From the NCBI GenBank assembly GCA_012976225.1, contig JAAVVG010000004.1, forward strand, positions 372,001 through 436,000: 64,000 bases of DNA, written 5' to 3'. This document shows, in pieces, positions 10,941 to 21,200 of this stretch (position 1 is the stretch's first letter; every line of letters starts with the position of its first letter). Made by a program: the position numbers and the translations under genes. This DNA is from Golubevia sp. BC0850. Its lineage: Eukaryota > Basidiomycota > Exobasidiomycetes > Golubeviales > Golubeviaceae. Below the pieces are notes generated by a model. It was given only the letters and a program-made list of their open reading frames with translations. It did no database searches and had not been told where the DNA came from.

Positions 10941-12302
10941 ATGAGAAGGTCAATTATCCGCTCACTCAATTCAAATTCAAATTTGCATCGCACTGCCACT
11001 GCAACTGCAACTGCAACATCCTTTTTATCCTCCACCTCAACTTCAACTTCAACTATAAACCTCTATTCAATTGGCTCTCCAACCTCTTCTACTCGATCTT
11101 TCACGCCAATTTCTAGACCCTTCACATCAACCTCAGCGAATTTCAAATTTTCGATCCCCTCGAAATCCTGTCCATCCTGCTCTACAGCTTCATCTTTACA
11201 AACCTTGGTCTGTCCAGAATGTTCTCATCTACTTCCCATTCCGAATCAGATGGATCTCTACTCTTTGATGAGTATGGATTGGAAACAGGTTCCTGAAGGT
11301 GGTTGGAAGGTAGATACAAAGGAATTGAAGACTCAATGGAGGAAAATGATGGGCGTCAGTCATCCTGATAGAATGGGTGGAAAGAGTGAGGTGAGTCTTG
11401 CTTGCAGAGGGACGGAACTTGTCGGAAGGAAAAGCTTCGCGTACAACAGAATCAACTCTCATCAAAGGCACAGTCAGATCAAAGGAAGTTTCGAAGGAGG
11501 TTGATCTTTGAGGAAGAAAGGCAAGGGCCTGCTATCGATCTCTACCTCTTGTGATACTGGGAACTTAACATCCTGCTCTTAAACCCTTTCTGATATATCA
11601 CAACCTCAATTCTCATCACCGCTTTGGCCCAAAAGAAAGAGCAGCAGATCGCAGAGCAGCAGTCTTCTCTGATCAATCGAGCTTACGAAACTTTACTGAA
11701 TCCTCTTCAGAGGGCAATGTATCTTGTGAGTTGAAGTAGACCAAACCAATAGAATCCCAGGAGTCTTAGAAATTATGTGTCAACCTCAATGAGAGACCAG
11801 GTCGATCTTTGTTGAAAGTAGACTCCATCTCACACGACACTTACCCTCTCTTCACAGCTTGAACTTCATTCAGTCGAAACAGTCTCTGAAACAGATAGTT
11901 TAGAAGATCCGGAACTTCTAATGCAAGTTATGGAATTTAGAGAAAGGTTAGAAGAATGTGAATCAGAGGATGAAGCTCAAGGAATTAGAGATGAGAATGA
12001 AGGTGAGTTTTCCAAAAGGTTTCAAAGCTTCTTCTTTCCCCCCTGTCTTTCTTTGAGACGATCTCTTGGACTTTTTGATTAGTCTGGAAATGTTGACTCG
12101 TCTTTGTCTTCTCCCTTTTAATTCTTCCTTCATCAAAGAATATCTCAATTCAACCTTCTTAAACCTCTCGAAAGCTTTCAGTTCTAATCCTCCTTCTCTC
12201 TCTGATGCTAGAAAGTATACGATAGAATTACGATATTGGTATAACATTGATAAGGCGGCGAAAGAATGGGAGAGTGGGAAAAGGCTTGAAATGAGTCATT
12301 GA
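10941..12302 (+). CDS. JAC1: Mitochondrial J-type co-chaperone JAC1/HSCB
   Basis: Four exons, 10941-11390, about 11636-11725, 11858-12002 and 12139-12302, giving about 282 residues. Jac1/HscB brings the scaffold Isu to the Hsp70 Ssq1 during mitochondrial iron-sulfur cluster assembly. Seen here: an N-terminal presequence rich in Arg, Ser and Thr with a repeated TATATATAT stretch; two CxxC pairs (CPSC and CPEC), as in animal HSCB; and a J domain with the HPD motif at residues 141-143 (SHPDRMGGKSE). Next comes the conserved INRAYETLLNPLQRAMYL, then the C-terminal bundle EDPELLMQVMEFRERLEE and the closing RYWYNIDKA. The phases of all joins agree. The exon 2 acceptor has an alternative 6 nt further on (11642), and the third acceptor (ATCAAAG) was chosen by phase and homology. 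Confidence 0.9.
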
Positions 12303-13008
12303 GAAGATTGTCGAATCAGACCTGTATTTATAGATCATGTTGCTCTGTCATATCGCAAATCCATCATTTGAGTAGAGGTCCTTGAAATAGTAGAGATGGA
12401 TTTCGAAGGCTCCTTGTTCGATTGAGCGATTGAGCTGATAGAACTTCTCCTGGACAGGAATCGTCGCAGAGCAGGCAAGGTTGACTTCGAGACAAAGGCG
12501 AGAGGATAAAAGACCATAAAAGAATCTGAATCTTGAGAAAATAAAATCAATTTCCAAGAAAATGAAGGAGACGTCTGAGATTTCGGTGTCATCGAGGCTC
12601 CTCGCTCCTCGAGCCTGGAGGCTTATCGCGATTGTCGATCTTGATGAACTTGGATCTCCAAAAACCATCAATGCTTCTTCCTCTTTGCTCGTTTCTGAAT
12701 GATTCTAGCAAGTTTGATGCTCAGTCTTTGGACATTTAATCCAACTTAACTTCAAGTATTTAAGAATCATTAATTCCATTAAAAGACATGATCTTGTATC
12801 TCTTGCACCTGTTTGTCTCCACAATCTTCAACGTTTGGTCAACCTCGAAAAACTTGGTTGGGGATCTTCCATGGAGAAGGATAGCAGATTTGAAACGTGA
12901 TAGAGTCAGTCTCAAACCTCCTGACAGTAGAGATAAAGGGTGAGTCACACGAGAGAGAACGTTGAAGAGTAGTAAATATCTGTAGAGGGTCAGAAGGACG
13001 AGGAGACG
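12303..13008. other. Intergenic region between JAC1 and F-box gene
   Basis: It contains a possible alternative first exon for the F-box gene: an ATG at 12788 open to a GTGAGT at 12940, also in correct phase to join the exon starting at 13150. Minus-strand frames of 85-107 codons have no recognisable features. Confidence 0.4.
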
Positions 13009-14560
13009 ATGGAATCCAGTTCATCAATCTCCCAGGAGTCAGATTTGTACTGGAATAGTCTAAGTATTCACTTGTCAGGCTCTGCAGAAGCAGCTCATCG
13101 AGTTCTGACTTCTCTCCATATCCCCTTGCCCATCTCTATTCCCACTCAGCTCCATCTCGCCCCTCTTCTCACTCTTACCATCAGAGCTAATCGATCTAAT
13201 CTTAATTTTCATCGCTTCGCCTCTCATAGATCAACCCATCAAAATCCTTTCTCTCTCATCTTATCATCAATCTTTGATTCTCCCAAAACTCTATCGTCAA
13301 ATTTCTCTCTCCAATCCAACTAAATTTCGACGTTTCAGAAATACTTTAGCCCTACACAATCCAAGTTTAGGTTCTTTGGTAAAATCTCTTCAAATCGGAA
13401 ATTCAGTCTTCGATTCATCAGGTTATTTGCCCGACTCTTTAGCTGAAACCAGCGTTTTATCAACTGGAATCGAACAGATTTTGTTGGCAACTAAAAACTT
13501 GGTCGAGATCAATTTAGATCTTTTTAGTCTTTCAAGTCTACATTCTGGAACTTTCAGTAGATTATCATCAATTATTTCTAGATCTAATTCTGAAGATGAG
13601 AATGAAAATTCAATCGCTAAGCTTATTGAAATCATCAGCATCATTCCAGCAAGACCTCTAAGACTTTCAACTGAATTAACTTTTTCTGATTATTTTTCCC
13701 TACCAACTTTTTCAAGATTGAGACATCTTGATTTGTTGATTTTCGGTTTAGACGTTTCTTCTGCTTTGGATTTGAAAAGGAACGTAAAGAATCTAAGGAC
13801 TCTTAGTTTAAGACTTGTTTCAACTCAAGAGAATCTTAGATCGACTACATTACTTAGGAATCCGTTTCTAGAAAGAGAAATTGAAAGGAGTGAAGATGAA
13901 GAGGGACATGTCAAATCTATACAAGAATTAGAGGATTTAGAGAATTTCTTGCAAGGAGTCGAAGTTTTGAGAAGTGGTGGTTGGGGAGAAGAAAGAGAGA
14001 TTTCAGGGAAAAAGGATTTTGATGGGGATTTTGGAGAGATTACTACGGTTATTGGGGAGGAGAGAAGATGTCAACATCGATTTTTGAGGTCTTTGACTAT
14101 TTACACTCATCCTTCAAACCTCAAATTCTTTAAATCTCACTACTTCAACGAAAGTGACTCGCAAGTCGAGATTCTCAAGAACGATCTTCTATCAACTAGG
14201 AATTGGGTTTGCAGAGATGAATATTTGAAAGGGATGGAAGAAGTCACTGAAGGGTGTAAGATTTGTGGTTGTGCTCTAGGTGGAATTATTCAGGAATCAA
14301 GCAAGAAAGTGAGCAAGAAATTAGTTGAGACGAAACAATCTGAGCGGAAGGAATGGGTATCAGAAGCAGAATCCAACAGATTGATCTCTACGATTTTGGA
14401 ACCTGGTTGTTCAGATTATTCGAGTGAGAAGAAGCGAGATGGATATATGGAAGATTTGGCACCTCTGAGATTAGGATTAGATAAGAATTGGAGAGAAGGT
14501 CCTAGGAAGGGAAGTTTGATGACTTGGAAAGAAGATAGGGGTTGGGGGGTTTGGATTTGA
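13009..14560 (+). CDS. F-box protein with C-terminal CxxC motif
   Basis: The main exon, 13150-14560, opens with an F-box: LLPSELIDLILIFIASP...KILSLSSYHQSLILPKLYRQISL. A leucine-rich region of the kind used for substrate recognition follows. F-box proteins link substrates to the SCF ubiquitin ligase through Skp1. There is no ATG in frame before the F-box, so an upstream exon is needed. The best candidate is 13009-13073 joined by a 76-nt intron (GTCAGG...CAG, with an internal CTGAC branch site), giving 491 residues. A second candidate begins at 12788, with the donor at 12940. The C-terminal third has a KICGC (CxxC) motif and no strong domain. The substrate is unknown. The F-box call is firm; the N-terminus is not. 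Confidence 0.7.
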
Positions 14561-14858
14561 TCTTCAGACTGTACTTCAATCTTTCACTTGGATGCCTTTT
14601 TCAATCAATCAACATAACATGCGAATGGGCGTTGAGATTTTTTAGATTGAACAGATGGAAATCGCAGTTACGATGTCAGTATTGTAAAGATGGAAAAGCG
14701 AGATTGGGGATCTGAATCGACAAGAACGAGAACAGAGAGGGGTAGAGAAATGTCCAGTAAAGTGATATGTGAATTTTTTCGAAATTAAGAAATGATTGGA
14801 TAGTTCGAGAAGTCTATGATTAAGGGAAGAGAGATCGTCTAAAATTTGCTAGGCGGCG

Positions 14859-16371
14859 TTATAGTAGTCCGAGAACAGATAAATGGAAGAAAAAGTAGAA
14901 GACGAAATGATTACCAAGTGAGACTTTGAAAGAGTGACTAGAACCAGAAACTTGATCTTGAACGGAATCGAAAGAATCAGTTTCTAGGGGGGAAGTAGCC
15001 GAGGCGACTTCATTGGCTTGTTCGGGACCTTTGAGTACCTCCTCTTCCTCTTGCTTCTCTTTTGGAGGAACAGAGAAGGAGATCACCATTTCGGTTTGAT
15101 TGGTGGTTGGAGACTTTCCATCCACCGAGTTCGAGTACCAGTTCATTCCGTACATGTCTGGAATTGACTTTGGAGTCCATCCAAGACCTTCGAGTTGTGG
15201 ATAAAAGTCTTTGAAATGATTGACTGCAAAAGTTGAGGTTTCGTGTTCTAAGATTAAGAGACCTTTTGAAAGATTGGTTTGATGAATGAAAGATTGAAGT
15301 GCGTTGGAGATGGATTCTTCCGATTCTCCTGGATCCTCTGCGGGACAGCTTGAAGATCCATCAGGATTGGTACACCAATCGCTGAAGAGAGAAAAAATCA
15401 AAGGGCGATCAGTCGAGAGGCTTTGAAGAAGGAACACACTTTTCTTTAGCTCACTTTGAGTCCTCATCCCAAAGAACAGTGATTAGACCAAAGACATTCT
15501 CGGCGCTGCGGTGTCGACGAGAGAGAGAGGTTCGATGTTAGTCACCAAGCAAAGCCGATTCGATTCCTTCTGAACTTACATAGCTCTAACACGATTGTCT
15601 ACATCCCCGTAGGAAGGTCTCCAAAAGGAACTGATTTTACCGGTTAGATCGAAGATGATTTCTTCGATATGGGAAAAGGGATTGAGTCAGTCGTCCCGAC
15701 TCGCCAGTTCGAAAGCTTCTTCTGCCCAACTTTGAGACTCACGCATAGTCCAACCGAGTTCGGCCAACACTTGTTCGTCTGACAAGGAAGTCATCTTTGG
15801 ATGAGACCAACTGCGGAAGACAAAGAAATTGAAAGTTAGCTTTCGTTCGCATTTTGACTTCTTCCACCTCCTTTCTAACTTACGTGTGAACAGCAAAATG
15901 CTGGTTGCCTTCTTCAGCTGCCTTTTGAATAAGTTCGGGATAATCTAATAGGTTGCTTCCGATTAAGAAATGAGTAGTACTTTGGTTGTGACGGTTAAGA
16001 TAATCGTAAAGCCCGCTCGAAGCCGACGTTATGCCATCGTCAAAGCTTAAACCTATAATTCCTGAAGGAGCATGATAAAGATCGCTACCATAACATTTAC
16101 TAACTGTCCAAGAACAGATTTCCTCTTGAGAGAGTGAAGACTCGTAATAACTTTGTCCTTCCGCGTTTGAGCTCGATGGTGGAATATTTGGGATTAGTCC
16201 TGCTTGTTTGGCTGAACTGAGAGCTTCAGTCCAAGATTGAGGAGTTAAAGAAATATCTGGAACTTGATCTGGGGCTGGGTATTGAGAGAAAGGTCTGGGT
16301 TTGGAATTGAGAGGAGAGGCGGAAGAGAAGGTTGATAGTAGAAGAAAGAGCGTGACGAGCTGAAGATTCAT
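14859..16371 (-). CDS. Chitin deacetylase-type polysaccharide deacetylase, probably GPI-anchored
   Basis: Five exons, 16371-15884, 15810-15743, 15661-15580, 15505-15455 and 15381-14859, all joined in phase, giving 403 residues. The start at 16371 opens a signal peptide (MNLQLVTLFLLLSTFSSAS). The NodB domain removes acetyl groups from chitin to make chitosan in fungal walls. Visible motifs: Asp111-Asp112 (SFDDG), His162-x3-His166 (HTWSHP) for the metal, RPSYGDVDNR at 200-209, WDEDSNDW at 225-232 and the catalytic-base region LILEHE. Two motifs differ from the usual fungal forms: DDG is followed by Ile instead of Pro, and RPPYG is RPSYG. After a Glu/Ser/Thr-rich segment the protein ends in a hydrophobic tail, as in GPI-anchor signals. 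It is divergent from the hydrolase at 16855. Confidence 0.9.
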
Positions 16372-16854
16372 GGCGAGATGCTTTGAATTGGAAATCAGTA
16401 GAGAACGAGGAGAGAAAAGTTTAGAGTGAATGTGGGAAGGAAGAGGCAGTGGGAAATTGAGAGTTGGGTTTTTAAAGAAGTGCGGATGAGAAGAAAGGGG
16501 TCTGCTCACGATGAGGCTCAAGAACCAGTTGTTCCCTTGACATGCGCGAATGCGATTGTAGATGTTAGCTAAGATCTAATTTCATTAGCTCAGTTTCGAA
16601 GAGCTCGAGACAGCGAGTACAAAGTCAGGAGGATGAGAAGGGTGAAGCAGGCAGAAGCCACATGGGCTCTCTGCAATCGTCAAGTTATACAAGAGTGCGA
16701 ATTTCGGATTTTCAGCTCTCAATTCTTGAGTTGTGCTTGATTTAAAATGAACGAGCGACTCCTTGTTTGCCACGTGCACCAGCTCTTCTCATCTCATTTC
16801 GATGGTTTCTTCGGCTCTTCAACTTCTGACTTCGAAACATCATCCCAAACCAAG
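16372..16854. other. Divergent promoter region, deacetylase and hydrolase
   Basis: This interval of 483 bp lies between two divergent starts, at 16371 (minus) and 16855 (plus). It must hold both promoters. No TATA box or other clear site was seen, and no gene. Confidence 0.5.
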
Positions 16855-18200
16855 ATGCCGACGAACAGACCCCTAATTGAACATCCATGGTCTTTAACAT
16901 GGCTAAGGATCAAACTGGTAAGCGAAAGATCTTCTATCTTTGAAGCTTCGACGACTTGCTGACTCGCTGATCCTCAACCTTCTTTTTACGCAGGTCGTAA
17001 GCCTGATGAGATTTTTCGCAGTCCCAGCTCAGAAATGGGTCGGATCCATCAAACGTCGCATGCTACCTTCAGATATTCAAATCAGCTATCTTAGAATCCC
17101 CTCTCGTGAAGAAGGTCGATTCATCCATGTTCGTAGTGATAAAGAGTTCGTCCGGACCGAATCACAGACCTCCACTAACGTTCAGTCTTCCTTCATCTTC
17201 CAGTCCTACGTCTACAGACCGAGCAACCTTTCAGTCGATGCGAAAGTCCCTGTCCATATCAATTGGCACGGAAGTGGATTTGGTTAGAAGCGAAAGGCTG
17301 TGACAGAGCCTTCTTCAAAACGAAGTCTCACGTTCTCTCTCTCCCTCTCTCCCCTTTTATCTACAGTTCTTCCTAGTCTCAATTCAGACGTAGAATTTTG
17401 CTATTTCATAGCTAAGACTTTGAACATGGTAGTCGTAGATGCGGACTACCGGAAGGCTCCAGAAGCGCCCTTTCCATCTCAAAGTGAGTTCGAGGGGATC
17501 CTCAAACGAACTTCGATACAGCATGCACTCCATCGCTCTGATTTGAGTGTAGAAGATGGTTTGAGACCGAAGTTCAAACACTTATCGCCTGTCTCACAGC
17601 TCAAACCTCGACGTCCCCCCCTCTTTCCTCTTACCAGCAAACGACGCAGAAGATGCGGCAGCCTACGTTCTAAGCCAAAGCAACAAATTCGACGTTTCAA
17701 AAGTCTCAATTGGAGGATTCAGTGCTGGTGGTAATCTAGCTCTCTCAACCTCTTCCGTCTTTGGCTCCAAGCTTTCAGCGGTCGCTTGCATCTATCCGAA
17801 GGTTAACTTCTCAATTCCAAGAGGGACCAATAAAGCTCCAAATCCAAAGATGCGATCTGGAGTTCATTTGCATCCATTTATCTCTCGTTACTTTGACGCT
17901 TCCTACTTGCTGAACGAGGAGGACAGAAGCAACTTTAAAGCCTCTCCTTGTTTCGCTGATACAGCCAGTTTTCCATCCATCGTCTTTGTTACAACTGGAG
18001 ATGCTGATGTTCTTTACAACGAGGGAGCAAAGTTTATTGAAAAGCTGAAGGAAGAGGGTCATGAAGATTCTTCTTTCCTTAATCTAGAGGGAGAAGGGCA
18101 TGGTTTCGATAAGATGCCGAGGAATGATTTGAGCAAAAAGAGAAAGAAGGAAGCTTATGAAGCTGTTGCTGCCGCTATCAAAAGGGGACATACCAAGTAG
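16855..18200 (+). CDS. Alpha/beta hydrolase fold-3 (HSL-type) esterase
   Basis: Four exons, 16855-16917, 16994-17282, 17367-17483 and 17638-18200, in phase throughout, giving 343 residues. The hormone-sensitive-lipase family hydrolyses carboxylic esters. Seen here: the oxyanion-hole motif HGSGF at 113-117, the block VVVDADYRKAPEAPFPS, the nucleophile elbow GGFSAGG with Ser185, and the likely acid Asp280 in GDADVL. The likely base is His311 in GEGHGF. So the catalytic triad is complete. No signal peptide is seen; a hydrophobic patch near residues 22-35 could bind membrane. The second donor is GTTAGA, unlike the GTGAGT used elsewhere in the window, and was chosen because it keeps the phase. Substrate unknown. 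It is convergent with NUP98-NUP96, with 82 bp between the stops. Confidence 0.88.
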
Positions 18201-18282
18201 AAATGCACGAGATTGTTGTATTAGATAAAAATTCAAAAGAGAGAGGAAGGAACAGAGATTTTGTGTTTAATCGTACATGATA

Positions 18283-21200
18283 TCAAGCCACTCCAACAAG
18301 AAGGTTCAAATAATCATCGGCTGCATTTTGCACAGCTTCTACATCTGGTTTCGAGACCTTGTCCCAAGCGATGGTGATGTCTGAAGCTGATGGTGGTAGA
18401 CAAGAAGAGAGCTCTCGGGCGATGGTGTGAAGAGAGACGAGCACTGCAAGGAAAGGAAGCACAAAGAAAGAAACACTGTTAGCAAATGGAACGACGAAAG
18501 ATCGAAGTAGGAAACTCATTGATCATACTTACTGTCTGAACGAGCCATAGCATGCGAAATGTTGTTCTCGACGTCGTTGAACAACCCAGGAGTCAATTCT
18601 AAAAGTTCTCCCACGATTCTACTCATGTCCTCGATCTCCTTGTTGATCTTTTCATTGTTTCCATCTGAAAGTTTCCAAGCCTTCGTGATCTTGAGAGCGT
18701 TCTTCTTGCAGAAGGCATAGTCCACATAAACTCTGCCACCAGATTTCCAACCGGGAAGATCTCCTCCCTCATTTTTCCCACCATGAGCTCCGTCATCGAG
18801 AGGAAGCGGAGCGAACATCTGAGTGAGAAGATTCGTCTCACCTCGAGACAGAGCCTCCGGGGCAAGATGATCTCTAGCGACCAGATGAGCTTGTTCCCAC
18901 TTTTTGGCTTTCAACCAAAGCTCATACTCTTCCCATTTCGAATCTCTACTTCTGGCTTCGATGGCTCTAGCTTCGTAGATCCATTCTGAAGGAATGCTGA
19001 GCCTCTTGACTAAGAATTCCTCAGAAGCTTCATCGATGGAAGAGACCTTTCGATTCAGCAGAGACTTGATGGCAGTCTCTCTTGATCCTGGCAGCTCTAG
19101 ATGAAGTAGAACGAAGACGGCCCAAGTCCATTGACCTTGAAGTTCAAGTTGATTAGCATAGCTTGAAGTGAGACCATCTGCTCTGTGACTGTAGGCTAGG
19201 ACTCCGTCCAACCCAGCCTCGGGACGATCCAAGAACTCCCTTTGCCCGAGGACTCGAGAGAGGAGGATGTAGAGATGCCAGGGTAGACGATAATCCGCCG
19301 AGTCCGCTCCGAAGCTATGTGGCTCTAAAGCTGATTCGAGATCGTGAGTGGGTTGGGCGTAGAGCTTGATGAGATGGTAGAGAGCATCCTTGTCGTATTG
19401 TCTGCTTTTGACCAACTGTTTGACTCGTAGACTGCCAACGTTAGCCTTCTCTCTATACGGCGGCAGAGGTGGTGCAGCTTCTTCGGGTCCGGTCACTGCT
19501 TTCTCATAACGCTCAAAGGCGCTGATGAGAGGAGTAGAGGCAGGAACGTCGTACCAGAGATGAAGTCCGAAAGCTCTCTTCCAATCCAATCCTCCAGCGA
19601 TAGCTAGGTCCTCGACTTGATCGATAGCTTCTCTGACTGAAGAAGTGCCCTTAGATAGACCAACATTCCCAGCTAGAAGCTCGTAGATTCGACGATGGTC
19701 CTTCGTGATATGAGCGTCCACTCCCTCACTTCTCCAGGTGCTGAGCTGCTGATTGACGTCTTGACGAAAGGTAGCATCTCCACCTCCGATCTGAGCCAAT
19801 AGAGTAGCTAGACGTAGATCTCCAGCATCCAAGGCAGCAGAGCAAGCACGTTCGAGCTGATGACCTGTGAGATAAGAGAATACCAAAGCTGCATCTCGAC
19901 TGGCAGCGACATGAGCACGAGACTCGACCTCGACTGTACTTGAGACTGCGTGAGAGAGCCAAGCAGAGAGAGCGGCTTTTCGACGAAGAGAGGTGACTCT
20001 AGAGACTAGATCTTGAGGTGCAGTAGGTGGAAGCCTGAGATCGATTTCGTCGAAGAGTGCGACTCCAAGTCTCCAAAGAGATGCTTCTTGGGATCGATCA
20101 TCTCTGTCGAAAACTGAAGAGAATGCTCCAAAACGAAGGCTCTGGTGAGCACAGGCTTCAGGACACTCCAAATCGAGATCGTAGCCAATGACGCTCTGTT
20201 CTAACTGTCGTTGAAGTAATCGATCGGCTTTCTTGGTCTCTTCCTCCTAAAGATGAAGAAGAAAAGGTAAGAAGGATGTCAGTCGAAATGATATCACTCT
20301 AGCGAAACAGCTAGAAGACCACTCACGTCACCGTTCTTGAAGATTTTCAACTTTTCGATTCTTAAAGTTGAAAGCGATTGAGAGGGGTTGGGCTTGGAGG
20401 ATGAAGCAGGAGCTTGTGCTCGAGCAGAATCGATAATGCTGCGTAGGAAAAAGAAGAGGAAGAACCATGAGGGAGGTCCACGATGATCGCCACGAGTGCA
20501 GATCACATCACGTAATCCAAATAGGAGCACGTCTGCTTTGATTTTACTCACCCTGCTCCTGCACTGACTCCGACCAATCCTCCGTTATGAATGATCGTTC
20601 CATCAGGACCCCAACCGACTCTGAAGCTCCTTCCAAGAGCTAGACCAGCATCCACAAAGATCCCATCAGAACCTTTGACCACAGATTGGGCCAGATCAGT
20701 TCGAGCGAGTTTCCTTGCAGGTGCTACTGTTTGACAGAGAGTAGTAGCAGAGGGCTGAGAGAAGTTTTGACGCTGAGAAGACTCTGGCTTCTTATGGGAA
20801 GAAGAAGCAGGCAGAGAATGTTTCTTTTGGTTTCGAGAAGGAGGAGGAGTGGAAGTAGATGCGTTATTTCTTACAACTTCCTTTTCCTTCTCTTGTCCAA
20901 AAAAACTGGCTTGCATGACTTGAACTCTTCTAGCTTCCAATCCAAGAGTGGCAGCCCAAGGCTGAGGCGTTTGAGAGACAGCTCTTTCAGCTCTAGATGG
21001 AGTTGAAGTGATTCCTCTTGGAGTTGAGGATCTGTCTCTCGAGGTTTTGACTGCTCTGGGAGTGGAGGTGACTGGAGTGTCGAATTGCTTCCAGACTTCC
21101 TTGCGGTCTGGAACGCCGTCTCCTAATTCACTTTCCCTCATGTCCTCAGAAATCTCCGAAGGCGATTGAAGCTCGTCTTCGTCTTCAGTCTGAGAAGAGC

